Position numbers and translations under genes: made by a program. Source: DATLGB01 sp963740765 (GTDB taxonomy: Bacteria; Actinomycetota; Thermoleophilia; Solirubrobacterales; Solirubrobacteraceae). Taken from it: a stretch of DNA of 64,000 bases. The stretch lies in assembly GCA_963740765.1 (NCBI GenBank), contig CAVUFN010000010.1, positions 62,001 to 126,000 on the forward strand. Reading direction: 5' to 3'. Within the stretch, counting starts at the first letter, position 1, and each line of letters opens with the position of its first letter. Positions 42,767 to 53,483 of this stretch are shown piece by piece. The notes below the pieces were generated by a model, which saw nothing but the letters and a program-made list of their open reading frames with translations, was not told where the DNA came from and did no database searches.

Positions 42767-44066
42767 TCATACGCCTCGCAGTGACGCGCATAGGCGGCGA
42801 TCACGGAGTCGCCATAGTTCCAGTACAGGTGCGGCTCTGGGTTGAGCCAGAATGTTCTTCCCGCGCGGTCGGAGATGGCGGCGAAGAGGTCGGCCCGGGG
42901 GTCGCGGCCGTTGGTGCGGGCGTCGCCGAGGACGATCACGGTCGCCCGCGGGTGCAGGTCGTCCACGACCGCGGCGAGGAACTCCCGCCACACCCGCCCG
43001 TAGTCGGTGTAGCCCGACACGTCGGCCACCCCGGCGTCCTTGGAGATCGCGTCGGAGACCTTCTTGAACGAGCGCTCGTTGGAGAAGACGTCCGTCACCT
43101 CGCTGATGCGCTCGACGAACACGAACGAGCGCATCTTGCGGAACGTGTCGTGCAGCGCGTGCATCACCGAGAGGAAGAAGACGGAGGCGGACGTCACCGA
43201 GGTGGAGACGTCGCAGAGCACGTAGAGCTCGGGCCGGCGCGGGCGCTTGGGCCGGTACTTGAGCTCGACCGGGACGCCGCCCGTGGACAGCGACGCGCGC
43301 ATCGTGCGGCGGACGTCGACGTGCGCGTGCTTGCGATGCCCGCGCGCCTCGTGGCCCTGGGTGGCCAGGCGCCGCTTGAGCTGCGCGACGACCCGGTGGA
43401 CCGCGGCGAGGTCCTGCAGCGGGCCCGACGGCAGCGCGCGGTCGAGGTCGTTCAGGGGCCGGGACGGCGGCAGCTCCTCGGTGCGCTCGATCTGCGCGCG
43501 CTCGAGCTCGCGCCGCAGCGCGCGCTCGAACTGGCGGATCTGCTCGCGGGTCAGGGGCGGCTGCGCCGCCTCGCCGTCCTGGGGCGGGGTCCCTGCGTCG
43601 GTCTTGAGGCCGAGCGCGCGGCGGATGCGCTGGACGTCGACGCCCAGCACGCCCGAGCCCTGGCCGCGCTGCCCGAAGGCCGCGATCGCCAGCCGGGCGA
43701 GGTCGCGCATGGCCGACTCGTCGCCGTCGCGCAGCGCCTGCTCGACCGCGTCGCGCAGCGCGTCGAGCGTCAGCGCCTCGCGGCCGTCGACGTCCCCGTC
43801 ACCGTCGCCCGCCTCGCGGACGCCCTGGCGGACCGCCTCGGCCTCGGCCGCCCGGAAGAAGAAGCGCTCGAAGACGAGGTCGAAGATGCGACGGTCCTCG
43901 GGGGACTTGGCCAGCGTCGCGGCCAGCGCCTCCCGGAACACTCCGGGCTCCGTCCACCCGACCTCGCGGAGCGCCGCGAACCCGTCGAGGAGCTCCGACG
44001 TCCCGAGCGCCATCCCCTCGCGCCGCAGGTCCTCCCCGAAGGCGAGGAGCTGCGCGTCGAAGCTGG

Positions 44067-44070
<4 letters not shown>
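42706..44070 (-). CDS. VWA-domain protein, CoxE-like
   Basis: A 454-residue protein. An N-terminal helical region precedes a VWA domain (~260-440). The MIDAS is partly degenerate: YVLCDVSTSVTSAS fits DxSxS, with VSGYTDYG and VLGDARTNGRD later. Such proteins pair with MoxR AAA+ ATPases to remodel or insert metals into partner enzymes. The GTG at 44070 overlaps the moxR stop (GTGA). The partner enzyme is not in view. Confidence 0.88.
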
Positions 44071-44948
<878 letters not shown>

Positions 44949-44958
44949 CGGCCCGCCG

Positions 44959-44968
44959 AGTCTAGGCT
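44959..44968. promoter_or_regulatory. Overlapping divergent -10 boxes sharing TA
   Basis: AGTCTAGGCT holds plus TAGGCT (8 nt to ATG 44977) and minus TAGACT (10 nt to ATG 44948). TA at 44963-44964 is common to both. Confidence 0.7.
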
Positions 44969-44976
44969 TCAACCAC

Positions 44977-45171
44977 ATGCTGCCGGTCGCCGACCTCGTG
45001 CCCAAGGGCGACCCCAACGTGGCTCCCTTCATCATCCTGATGCTGCTGGGCTTCTTCGTCGGCACCTACGGCCACATCGCCCACCGCCGCGCCCTGATCA
45101 TCACCGGCATCGTGATGATCTTCGCGGCCACCGTCGTCCTCCCGCTGCTGATCTTCCGCGGCGGGGAATAG
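44977..45171 (+). CDS. Small two-helix membrane protein
   Basis: A 64-residue protein with hydrophobic segments at ~17-32 and ~39-58, separated by the His/Arg-rich GHIAHRR. Function unknown. Support comes from the leaderless promoter at 8 nt and the stop lying 2 nt before the convergent gene end. Confidence 0.68.
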   Translation: MLPVADLVPKGDPNVAPFIILMLLGFFVGTYGHIAHRRALIITGIVMIFAATVVLPLLIFRGGE

Positions 45172-45173
45172 CC

Positions 45174-45794
45174 CTAGAACAGCTTCCCGTCCTCCGGAGG
45201 CGGCTTGGGACGTGACGGCTCGGCGCGGGACGGCGGGGGTGGCGGCTCGCCCTCCCAGGAGGGGCGCTCGTCGCGCAGCACGGACGTGACCGCGCCGGAG
45301 TCGACGGGTCGGCGGATGCGCCGCGTCGGGGCCGTGTCCCACTCCGGGTCGTCGGCGGCCGGGTTGGGCGGCTCGGGCCGGTGTTCGACGCGCATCGCCT
45401 GACCGGCCGCGACCAGCCCGGCGGCGACGAAGATCGTGACGAAGAGCCCCCACTGCACGCCGACGGAGCCCTGGGCGACGTCAGGGCGGTCGAACAAGCG
45501 GTAGACGAGCAGGAACACCGTCCAGCCCCCCGCGATCGTGACCGCCCAGCCGTCGCCCCCGGGCAGGTGGAACCCGCGCTCCTGAGAGCGGGCGTAGAGC
45601 AGGTAGAGGATCGCGCCCGAGACGACCAGCACGGCCGCCTCGACCCACGAGAACGCTCCGAAGGCGGTCAGGTTCTCGTGCCGCTCGGCGCCGTAGCTGG
45701 CCGAGTACCAGGGCAGCAGCATGCAGGCGAGCAGCGCGATCGCCGCCGCGCCCGTGCGCATCTGCGCGTTGGAGAGCCCCTTGACGCGGTTCAC
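45174..45794 (-). CDS. Four-helix membrane protein with Pro-rich tail
   Basis: A 206-residue protein with helices near 13-30, 48-68, 82-100 and 113-132. A hydrophilic Pro/Arg/Glu tail to the end is likely cytoplasmic. No family is recognised. The GTG at 45794 overlaps the previous stop (GTGA), making it the last gene of the operon starting at the ArsA-like ATPase. Confidence 0.7.
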   Translation of the reverse strand: MNRVKGLSNAQMRTGAAAIALLACMLLPWYSASYGAERHENLTAFGAFSWVEAAVLVVSGAILYLLYARSQERGFHLPGGDGWAVTIAGGWTVFLLVYRLFDRPDVAQGSVGVQWGLFVTIFVAAGLVAAGQAMRVEHRPEPPNPAADDPEWDTAPTRRIRRPVDSGAVTSVLRDERPSWEGEPPPPPSRAEPSRPKPPPEDGKLF

Positions 45795-46195
45795 GAGATC
45801 GGGATCTCCTCGACGCGCTCGTCGCCGCCCGACGACGAGCCGGGCGTCGCCGACTTGATCTGCTCGAGGCGCGCGAGGTACCAGTCGATCAGCGCGCGCA
45901 CCGCGAGCAGCAGCTCCCGCACCGCCTCGGCCAGCTGCTGGGACAGCTCGGCCGGGATGGCGTCGCGCAGCGCCCCCAGCAGGGACACGACCGTCTGCAG
46001 CTCCGAGGTCCCTGGGGCCGCCTCCGCGTCGGGCGGGACGTCCCAGCCGCGCTCGGGCACGTCGGCGAGCCGCTCGCGGAACGCCTCGTCGGCGCGCTGG
46101 GCGCGCTCGGTGGCCTCGCGGACGAGCCGGTCGGCGGCCGCGTGCGCGGCGTCGATGTGCCCGCGGAGGTCCTCGATGCCGTTGCCCTCAGGCAT
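45791..46195 (-). CDS. Helical hypothetical protein
   Basis: A 134-residue protein, mostly helical. The N-terminal half is coiled-coil-like (HIDAAHAAADRLVREATERAQ) and a hydrophobic amphipathic region (~85-115) follows a Trp/Pro linker. Function unknown. It overlaps the ArsA-like gene by 8 nt and the following gene by 4 nt, so the three are translationally linked. Confidence 0.7.
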   Translation of the reverse strand: MPEGNGIEDLRGHIDAAHAAADRLVREATERAQRADEAFRERLADVPERGWDVPPDAEAAPGTSELQTVVSLLGALRDAIPAELSQQLAEAVRELLLAVRALIDWYLARLEQIKSATPGSSSGGDERVEEIPIS

Positions 46196-47369
46196 GCACG
46201 GGCTCCTCGAACTCGACCACCAGCGCGCCGTCGGCGAACGTCGCGGCGGACGGGCGGAAGGACGCCATCGAGGCCGGCAGCTGGATCGTGCGCTTCGCGT
46301 CGCCCACCCGGACCACCAGCTCCAGGCCGATCTTCTTCAGCGTCACGTCGCCCTTCTCCACGAACGGGAGGTCCAGCCGCAGGCACGCCCGTTCGCCGTC
46401 GTGGGTGAGCTGCTGCGAGACGGAGGCGTGCAGGACGGCCGCGGGGTCGACGCCGTCCCCGAACAGGGAGGCGCCGAGCCGGTCGAGCATCTCGGGGCCG
46501 AGCACCTCGCGGTCGAAGTACGGCGCCCGCAGCACCGGCACGGGCGCGAAGCCGGACTCGACCAGCTCGAGCTGCTCGGACTGGACGTCGCGCCAGGCGC
46601 CGAAGTAGGTCCCCTCGACCTCGTCCGGGAACACCCGGTTGACGACCACCGCATCGGTCACGTAGCCGAACAGGTTCAGGTAGGTGAAGGTCCGCATCGC
46701 CTCCTTGACGACCATGCGGTCGGGCGTCATCACGAGTCGCAGCGAGGTGCGCTCGCCGTCGCGGAGGATCTCGTTCATCGCGACGAGGTTGCCGATCAGC
46801 GTCTGGACTTCCATGAAGACGCGCTCGTCGGGCAACTGGACGTCCAGGAAGGCACGCGCGAGCGGCCGCGCGGCGGCCAGCAGCGCGTGCTCGCGACCGA
46901 ACACCTTGCCCAGCCACCAGCGGGCGACGTCGGGGAAGCTCAACAGCCGCAGCGTCTCCCCGGTCGGCGCGCAGTCGACGACGATCGTGTCCCAGTCGCC
47001 CGACTCGTAGTGGGCCTTGATGGCGAGCAGGCTGAACAGCTCGTCGCCGCCGGGGGGGACGCTCAGCTCCTCGGCGGCGATGCGGTCGACGCCACGCTCG
47101 ACGAGCACGCCGCCCATCCAGTCCTGCACGACCGACCAGTTGCGCTCGAGCTCCTCCTGCGCCTGGACCTGCTGGGCCCACAGGCCGTCCCCGACGGCGG
47201 TCGGCTCGCTGCCGACCGCCGTGTCGAGCACGTCCGCCAGCGAATGCGCCGGGTCCGTGGACAGCACGATGACGCGCTCACCGGCCGCGGCGATCGATCG
47301 GGCGGTGGCGGCGGCGACGGACGTCTTCCCGACGCCGCCCTTCCCCGTGTAGAGGATGGTCCGCGGCAC
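46188..47369 (-). CDS. ArsA/Get3-family ATPase
   Basis: A 393-residue P-loop ATPase with a deviant Walker A GKGGVGKTS (9-17), switch I STDPAHSLADVL and switch II VVDCAPTGETLRLLSFP. A C-terminal ~90-residue beta domain (LPFVEKGDVTLKKIG) resembles the small ArsA C-terminal domain. Arsenic-type Cys ligands are not evident, so a chaperone or targeting role like Get3 is more likely than arsenite transport. GTG 47369 follows TAGAGT by 7 nt. Confidence 0.88.
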   Translation of the reverse strand: MPRTILYTGKGGVGKTSVAAATARSIAAAGERVIVLSTDPAHSLADVLDTAVGSEPTAVGDGLWAQQVQAQEELERNWSVVQDWMGGVLVERGVDRIAAEELSVPPGGDELFSLLAIKAHYESGDWDTIVVDCAPTGETLRLLSFPDVARWWLGKVFGREHALLAAARPLARAFLDVQLPDERVFMEVQTLIGNLVAMNEILRDGERTSLRLVMTPDRMVVKEAMRTFTYLNLFGYVTDAVVVNRVFPDEVEGTYFGAWRDVQSEQLELVESGFAPVPVLRAPYFDREVLGPEMLDRLGASLFGDGVDPAAVLHASVSQQLTHDGERACLRLDLPFVEKGDVTLKKIGLELVVRVGDAKRTIQLPASMASFRPSAATFADGALVVEFEEPVHA

Positions 47370-47376
47370 CCCCGCG

Positions 47377-47382
47377 ACTCTA
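47377..47382 (-). promoter_or_regulatory. -10 box TAGAGT built on the upstream stop codon
   Basis: The TAG stop of the epimerase-like gene (47382-47380) is the first half of TAGAGT, 7 nt before GTG 47369. Confidence 0.55.
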
Positions 47383-48849
47383 CTTGCGAACTGGCGTGAT
47401 CGCGATGGTGTCGTCGACGGCGGTCGAGTTGCCCGCCAGGTCGGTCGCGTCGATGTGCACGACGTACTCGCGTGCCTTCTTGGGCGGCGTGACGGTGACG
47501 CGGCGCGTCCCGTGACCCATGGTGGACGTCGCCGAGTACACGACCTTCCCGCCGCGCGAGAGGGACACGTGCACGCTGGAGATCTTGGAGAGCTTGAAGC
47601 GGATCGCCCTGCGCTTCCCCGCCCGGAGCCTGGTCGTCACGACGGAGACCTCCGGGTCCTCCTTCAGGTACGCGCGGAAGTGGTCGAGCGTGTCGCAGAA
47701 GGTGGGCTCGTCGGTGCGCGAGCACAGCGAGCTCAGGAAGTCGATGAGGACGTTGTGGTAGTTGAGGTTGGACTCGTGGGAGTCCGTGCCGCGGTCGTAG
47801 AGCGACCACGCGCCCGTGTCGTAGGTGGGGACCTCCTCGAGCGCGCGCGCCTCACCCTCCGCGAACAGCCGCTGCGCCTCCACGTCGCCCGTGATCGCGC
47901 CGAAGTCGTAAAGGCCGACGAGGGACTGGACGAAGCCGTTGAGGATCCGCAGCCCGGGGGAGAAGGAGTACTGCGCGTAGTGGTTGCCGGCGCCGACCGG
48001 GACCCGCACGCCGCTCGGCGTCCGCGCCTGGAAGACGGCCAGGCCGCGCTGCAGCACGGGGTAGACGAGGTCGCCCGTCCCCGCCTTGCGCGCGGCGCGG
48101 GCCATCGACTGCAGCCCGGTGCCCTGCGAGAGGCTCGACACCCAGGGCGGGGCCCCGCCGCCGAAGTCGTAGTAGTACTCCCACGCGACGCCGCCCGCGC
48201 GTCCTGCGGCCAGCGGCAGCAGCTCGTCGAGGAGGTCGACCATGCGGTCGTAGTCCGCCTTGGACCGCCACAGGGCGTTGAGCTTGCCGAAGTTGGCGAG
48301 CGGGTGGATCGCGAGGCCCTCACCCGGCACGTACTGGTAGATCAGCTCCGAGCCCTTGAAGGCCACCCGCGCGCCGCTGGCCAGCAGCGCCCCGTTGCCG
48401 GCCCACCACTCGCGGTTGCGCCGCAGCTGCAGGAACAGGGGGACGAGGCGGGTCGGGGTGAACGACCCGCGCGCGGCCATCTGGTTGAGGTTGCGCAGGA
48501 CGCCCTTGAGCTCGATCGCGCGGCGGCCGGTCAGCTTGCGCAGGGCCGCCTTCGAGCGCCGGTACTCGCTCCGGAACTCGGCAAACTGGACGTCGTAGAT
48601 GGCGCCCTCGGCGCGCAGGCGCCGCAGTTCGGAGAGCGCGGTGCGCTTCGCCGCGATCCTCGCGGTGCGTGGTCGGACCACCCGGGCCCGGGGCGCTGCG
48701 GTCGTGTCGCGCGCCTTCACGCCCGGGTCCGTGCGGTGCGAGATCGTTCCGTCTGGAGCCAAGACCGGGAGGTCGGCAGCCAGCGCCGGCGCCGCCCCCA
48801 GCGGCACCAGTGCGACCGTTAGGAGTGTGCGAAATCCGGCCTTTATCAC
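47380..48849 (-). CDS. Secreted D-glucuronyl C5-epimerase-like protein
   Basis: A 489-residue exported protein with a signal peptide (residues 1-25, VIKAGFRTLLTVALVPLGAAPALA). The basic N-terminal ~100 residues precede an alpha/alpha-barrel-like domain with QYVPGEGLAIHPLANFGKLN, YYYDFGGGAPPWVSSLSQG and WSLYDRGTDSHESNLNYHN, recalling the glucuronyl C5-epimerase C-terminal domain. A C-terminal Ig-like beta domain (~400-489) follows. It may act on an extracellular uronic-acid glycan. GTG 48849 is 8 nt after minus TACCAT. Confidence 0.75.
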   Translation of the reverse strand: MIKAGFRTLLTVALVPLGAAPALAADLPVLAPDGTISHRTDPGVKARDTTAAPRARVVRPRTARIAAKRTALSELRRLRAEGAIYDVQFAEFRSEYRRSKAALRKLTGRRAIELKGVLRNLNQMAARGSFTPTRLVPLFLQLRRNREWWAGNGALLASGARVAFKGSELIYQYVPGEGLAIHPLANFGKLNALWRSKADYDRMVDLLDELLPLAAGRAGGVAWEYYYDFGGGAPPWVSSLSQGTGLQSMARAARKAGTGDLVYPVLQRGLAVFQARTPSGVRVPVGAGNHYAQYSFSPGLRILNGFVQSLVGLYDFGAITGDVEAQRLFAEGEARALEEVPTYDTGAWSLYDRGTDSHESNLNYHNVLIDFLSSLCSRTDEPTFCDTLDHFRAYLKEDPEVSVVTTRLRAGKRRAIRFKLSKISSVHVSLSRGGKVVYSATSTMGHGTRRVTVTPPKKAREYVVHIDATDLAGNSTAVDDTIAITPVRK

Positions 48850-48857
48850 GAAGGCCG

Positions 48858-48867
48858 ATGGTAGGCT
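48858..48867. promoter_or_regulatory. Overlapping divergent -10 boxes sharing TA
   Basis: ATGGTAGGCT holds minus TACCAT (8 nt to GTG 48849) and plus TAGGCT, which gives a short leader with GGAG before TTG 48902. TA at 48862-48863 is shared. Confidence 0.65.
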
Positions 48868-48901
48868 CGGCCGCCCCAACGAAGACGTCTGGAGAAAGAC
48901 T

Positions 48902-49990
48902 TTGCAACGCATCCTGCGCCTCCTGGCGCCCCTCGCCCTGCTGCTCGCGGCCATTGCGCTCGTGGCCTGCGGAGGCGATGACAAGAGCTCCACCGGGGGC
49001 AAGGAGGTCTCCTCGGACGACCCGGGCGAGATCCTCAAGCAGACGTTCTCGGACGCCGGCAACAAGAAGATCGAGTCCGGCAAGGTCGACCTGACCGCCA
49101 AGATCGAGGCCAGCGGCGGGGGCACCAACCTCAACGGCCCCATCAACGTCAAGCTCTCCGGCCCGTTCCAGAGCCAGGGCAAGGGCAAGGTCCCGACGTT
49201 CGACATCGCCGTCGAGTTCGACGGCTCGGGCCAGAACATCAGGGCGGGCGCCACGTCCACCGGCGACAAGGGCTTCGTCAACTTCAACGGCCAGGACTAC
49301 GCCGTCGACGACAAGACCTGGAAGCAGTTCTCGGACGGCTACCTGCAGTCCCAGGACCAGCCGACGTCGCCGACCAACCTCAAGTCGCTCGGCATCACGC
49401 CGGAGGACTGGCTCAAGGACCCCAAGGTCGACGGCGACTCCGACGTCGGCGGCACGAAGACGGTCAAGATCACCGGCGGCGTCGACCTCCCGAGGATGCT
49501 GGCCGACATCAACACGTTCCTCGGCAAGGCCGGCTCGCTGGGCATCCCCAACTCGGGCTCGCTGCCGCAGAAGCTGACCGACGCGCAGATCGAGCAGGTC
49601 CAGCAGGCGGTCAAGTCGTCGTCCGTCGAGATCGAGACGGGCAAGGACGACTCGATCCTGCGCCGCATCTCCTTCGCGCTGGACATCGAGGACCCGGCCG
49701 GGTCCGGTGGCAAGGCCAGCATCGACTTCGACCTGTCGCTCACCGACCTCGGTGAGGACCAGCAGGTCGAGGCCCCGTCCGACACCAAGCCGTTCTCGGA
49801 GCTGCTGGGCCAGCTCGGCGGGCTGGGTGGCCTCGGTGGGCTCGGCGGCGCATCCGGCTCGTCCGGGTCGTCCGGGTCGGGCTCGTCCGGCATCGACCAG
49901 GACGCGGCCGCGAAGTACACGAAGTGCGTCGAGGACGCCGGGTCCGACACGGCGAAGCTCCAGGACTGCTCGAAGCTCCTGACGGGCTAG
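48902..49990 (+). CDS. Lipoprotein, LppX/LprG-like
   Basis: A 362-residue lipoprotein. The signal ILRLLAPLALLLAAIALVAC ends in a lipobox Cys at residue 22. The mature beta-rich part (ILKQTFSDAGNKKIESGKVDLTA, FNGQDYAVDDKTWKQF) recalls mycobacterial LppX/LprG lipid carriers, an inference from pattern. A Gly/Leu-Gly-Gly and Ser/Gly linker (~305-330) precedes a small Cys-containing end. TTG 48902 is chosen because GGAG lies 7 nt upstream and the signal peptide follows at once. Confidence 0.75.
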   Translation: MQRILRLLAPLALLLAAIALVACGGDDKSSTGGKEVSSDDPGEILKQTFSDAGNKKIESGKVDLTAKIEASGGGTNLNGPINVKLSGPFQSQGKGKVPTFDIAVEFDGSGQNIRAGATSTGDKGFVNFNGQDYAVDDKTWKQFSDGYLQSQDQPTSPTNLKSLGITPEDWLKDPKVDGDSDVGGTKTVKITGGVDLPRMLADINTFLGKAGSLGIPNSGSLPQKLTDAQIEQVQQAVKSSSVEIETGKDDSILRRISFALDIEDPAGSGGKASIDFDLSLTDLGEDQQVEAPSDTKPFSELLGQLGGLGGLGGLGGASGSSGSSGSGSSGIDQDAAAKYTKCVEDAGSDTAKLQDCSKLLTG

Positions 49991-50004
49991 CACGTTCGCG
50001 CAGG

Positions 50005-50032
50005 CACCGCGGCGAGTCATATGCTCGCCGCG

Positions 50033-50035
<3 letters not shown>
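50005..50035. terminator. Perfect 12-bp hairpin, loop over TATGCT
   Basis: CACCGCGGCGAG and CTCGCCGCGGTG pair with a 7-nt loop. It can terminate the lipoprotein transcript. The loop and 3' arm also contain TATGCT (50020-50025), a -10 box 7 nt before GTG 50033 of the antiporter gene, so a terminator and a promoter are superimposed. Confidence 0.6.
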
Positions 50036-51145
<1,110 letters not shown>

Positions 51146-51173
51146 ACGCCCGCTGATCACCGCCGGCGAACGT

Positions 51174-51593
51174 CTAGCTGAGCTCGGCGATCTGGCGCTC
51201 GACCTCGGCGTCGACGTCGAAGGGCTCCTGGCCCTTGCGGATGCGCCGGGCATTGCGGGCGACGACGTGGTCGCGGATCTCCTCGCGCAGCTGCGCGTCG
51301 ATGTTCGGGGCGATCAGCCGGGCCAGCTCCTCCTCGACGTCGACCGGCGCCCTGCCGGCGGCCACCCGGCGGGCGTTGCGGGCCGCCAGCATCTGCCGGA
51401 TCTCCTCGTCGCGCTCGGCGACGTTGAGCGCCGGTCCCCCCGGCCCGCGCCGCGCCGCGTCCTCGTCCACGAAGAAGCCGCCGCGGCCGATCTGGTCGTA
51501 GGCGTCGCGCTGGTAGAAGAAGCTGACGAACGCCGCGATCACACCGACGATGACCACGCCGAAGAGCACATAGGCAAAGGCGTCCTGAAGCAC
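51174..51593 (-). CDS. Membrane-anchored protein with duplicated helical motif
   Basis: A 139-residue protein with one N-terminal helix (~5-26) and a hydrophilic remainder. Two ~37-residue repeats occur: EEIRQMLAARNARRVAAGRAP with VDVEEELARLI, and EEIRDHVVARNARRIRKGQEP with FDVDAEVERQI. Function unknown. It is convergent with the antiporter and divergent from a 46-residue membrane protein. The GTG at 51593 has no clear -10 at the usual distance. Confidence 0.68.
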   Translation of the reverse strand: MLQDAFAYVLFGVVIVGVIAAFVSFFYQRDAYDQIGRGGFFVDEDAARRGPGGPALNVAERDEEIRQMLAARNARRVAAGRAPVDVEEELARLIAPNIDAQLREEIRDHVVARNARRIRKGQEPFDVDAEVERQIAELS

Positions 51594-51598
51594 GGACG

Positions 51599-51604
51599 TA
51601 CAGT
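51599..51604 (+). promoter_or_regulatory. -10 box TACAGT for the 46-residue gene
   Basis: TACAGT lies exactly 7 nt before ATG 51612. Confidence 0.5.
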
Positions 51605-51611
51605 GTGGAGC

Positions 51612-51752
51612 ATGTGGCGCAGGGTGCGGCGGAGGACGATGGCGCCACGGCGCCCGATGCTGTTCCCGGAGCAGTACGCCCTCGCGATCGTGACCGCGGC
51701 CGTCCTGCTGGCCGGGATGGCGATCTTCGCCTACGCGCTTCTGGCGCGCTGA
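51612..51752 (+). CDS. 46-residue single-helix membrane protein
   Basis: A very small protein with a strongly basic N-terminus (MWRRVRRRTMAPRRP) and one membrane helix (~23-43). It is too short for family assignment. The 7-nt spacing to TACAGT and a clean positive-inside topology support it as real. Confidence 0.55.
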   Translation: MWRRVRRRTMAPRRPMLFPEQYALAIVTAAVLLAGMAIFAYALLAR

Positions 51753-51788
51753 CCTTTCCAGGCCTGTTCCGATCCCGTCGCGGCGGGG

Positions 51789-51825
51789 TATCCTCTGCCG
51801 AATCAGTAGTTGACTGACCAGTCAA
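51789..51825 (+). promoter_or_regulatory. Promoter and palindromic operator before acyl-CoA dehydrogenase
   Basis: TATCCT (51789-51794) is a likely -10. A perfect palindrome, TTGACTG-AC-CAGTCAA (51810-51825), lies just downstream in the leader. Its form fits a TetR-family operator of the kind that controls fatty-acid catabolism genes; the regulator is not identified here. Confidence 0.6.
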
Positions 51826-51850
51826 TCGTCTCGACTTTGGGAGCTGCGCT

Positions 51851-53017
51851 GTGGTTGATTTCACGCTGACGGATGAGCAGAAGGCGCTGCGCGAGATGGC
51901 GCACGACTTCGCGGCGAAGGAGATGCGTCCGGTCGCCTGGGAGTTCGACAAGGAGGGCGAGTGGCCCGCCGCCGTCCTCAAGAAGGCCTGGGAGCTCGGT
52001 CTCATGAACTCCCACGTCGAGGAGCAGTACGGCGGTCCCGGCGCCAACTACCTCGAGGGATGCCTGATCGAGGAGGAGATCGGCTGGGGATGCTCGGGCA
52101 TCGGCACCTCGCTGGCGGCCAACGGCCTCGCCCTGGCGCCGCTCGCCATCGGCGGCACGGAGGAGCTCAAGAAGAAGGTCTTCGACCACGTCACCTCCGA
52201 GCCCGTCTTCGCCTCCTTCTGCCTGACCGAGCCCGACGCCGGCTCCGACGTGTCCGGTATGCGCACCAGCGCCGTCAAGAAGGGCGACAAGTACGTCCTC
52301 AACGGCTCGAAGTGCTTCATCACCAACGGCTCGTACGCCGACTACTTCACCGTCTACGCCAAGACGGACAAGGAAGCCGGCCACCGCGGGATCTCCGCCT
52401 TCATCGTCCCCAAGGACGACACCGTCTCGGTGGACAAGAAGGAGGACAAGATGGGACAGCGGGCGTCCAACACCGCGACCATCACCTTCAACGAGACCGA
52501 GATCCCCGCCGACAACCTGATCGGCGAGGAGAACAAGGGCTTCAAGCTCGCCATGATGACCCTCGACCGCACGCGCCCCGGCGTGGCGGCGATGGCTACC
52601 GGCATTGCGCGCGCCGCGTTCGAGTTCGCGACGGACTACTCCAAGGAGCGCGTCCAGTTCGGCGTGCCGATCGCGATGCACCAGGCGATCCAGTTCATGA
52701 TCGCCGACATGGCGACCAAGGTGCACCTGTCGCGCCTGGCCACCTGGCACTCGGCCGTCCTGCTCGACCAGGGCCGCCGCAACACCATCGAGTCCTCGCA
52801 CGCCAAGCGCTACGCGGCCGACTCCGCGATGGAGGTCACCACGGACGCCGTCCAGGTCTACGGCGGCTACGGCTTCATCAAGGAGTACCCCGTCGAGAAG
52901 CTCATGCGCGACGCGAAGATCATGCAGCTCTACGAGGGCACGGCGCAGATCCAGCGCCTCGTCATCGCCCGCGAGACGCTCCTCCCGCGCCGCATCGAGG
53001 AGACCGTCCCCGCATAG
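51851..53017 (+). CDS. Acyl-CoA dehydrogenase
   Basis: A 388-residue FAD enzyme catalysing the first beta-oxidation step. Family signatures are FCLTEPDAGSDVSGMRTSAVKKGD and YGGYGFIKEYPVEKLMRDAKIMQLYEGTAQIQR, with the catalytic base Glu in LYEGTAQ. Length matches the family. The GTG start has GGGAG 8 nt upstream, and the operator-like palindrome precedes it. It may work with the enoyl-CoA hydratase downstream. Confidence 0.95.
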   Translation: MVDFTLTDEQKALREMAHDFAAKEMRPVAWEFDKEGEWPAAVLKKAWELGLMNSHVEEQYGGPGANYLEGCLIEEEIGWGCSGIGTSLAANGLALAPLAIGGTEELKKKVFDHVTSEPVFASFCLTEPDAGSDVSGMRTSAVKKGDKYVLNGSKCFITNGSYADYFTVYAKTDKEAGHRGISAFIVPKDDTVSVDKKEDKMGQRASNTATITFNETEIPADNLIGEENKGFKLAMMTLDRTRPGVAAMATGIARAAFEFATDYSKERVQFGVPIAMHQAIQFMIADMATKVHLSRLATWHSAVLLDQGRRNTIESSHAKRYAADSAMEVTTDAVQVYGGYGFIKEYPVEKLMRDAKIMQLYEGTAQIQRLVIARETLLPRRIEETVPA

Positions 53018-53062
53018 TGACGTCGGCCGGAGGGAGGAGCTTGCGACGACCGCAGGCCGAAA

Positions 53063-53068
53063 TATCTT
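53063..53068 (+). promoter_or_regulatory. -10 box TATCTT for the PadR gene
   Basis: TATCTT lies 7 nt before GTG 53076, in the locally AT-rich end of the gap after the dehydrogenase. Confidence 0.55.
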
Positions 53069-53075
53069 CTTCCTC

Positions 53076-53483
53076 GTGAGCGAGCCCGACGCAGTTCAGA
53101 AGGCCGTCCGTGAGGGCGCCGGTGCCGGGTCGCAGGACCCGCTCATCGGCGACCTCCGGCGCGGCGGGCTGCTGCCGCTGCTGGTGCTGCACTTCGTGTC
53201 GCAGTCGCCGGCGTACGGCAACCAGCTGATCGAGCGGATCGGGGAGCTGACCGCGGGAGCGCTGGCGGTCAACCCGAACACGATGTATCCGCTGCTGCGC
53301 AACCTCGAGGCCAAGGGGCTGATCGCGGGGGAGTGGGAGCATCCCGAGCGGCGCTCGCGGCGCTTCTACACGATCACGCAGGCCGGCGAACAGGAGTGCG
53401 ACGTGCTGCGGGCCGAGGTCGAGCCGCGGCTGCAGCGCATCGCGCGATCGATCAGCTCGATTCGGTCGGAGCTGAAGGCGTAG
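53076..53483 (+). CDS. PadR-family transcriptional regulator
   Basis: A 135-residue winged-helix regulator with LLPLLVLHFVSQSPAYGNQLIERI, VNPNTMYPLLRNLEAKGLI and RRFYTITQAGEQE, the PadR signature. A C-terminal helix mediates dimerisation. It may control a neighbouring gene; targets are unknown. It is predicted leaderless and overlaps the convergent STAS gene by 32 nt. Confidence 0.9.
   Translation: MSEPDAVQKAVREGAGAGSQDPLIGDLRRGGLLPLLVLHFVSQSPAYGNQLIERIGELTAGALAVNPNTMYPLLRNLEAKGLIAGEWEHPERRSRRFYTITQAGEQECDVLRAEVEPRLQRIARSISSIRSELKA

Noticed and set aside
46188..47369. Arsenite-efflux ATPase assignment for the ArsA-like gene
   Set aside because: No arsenite-binding Cys cluster and no ArsB/ArsR neighbours; a Get3-like or general role is more cautious.
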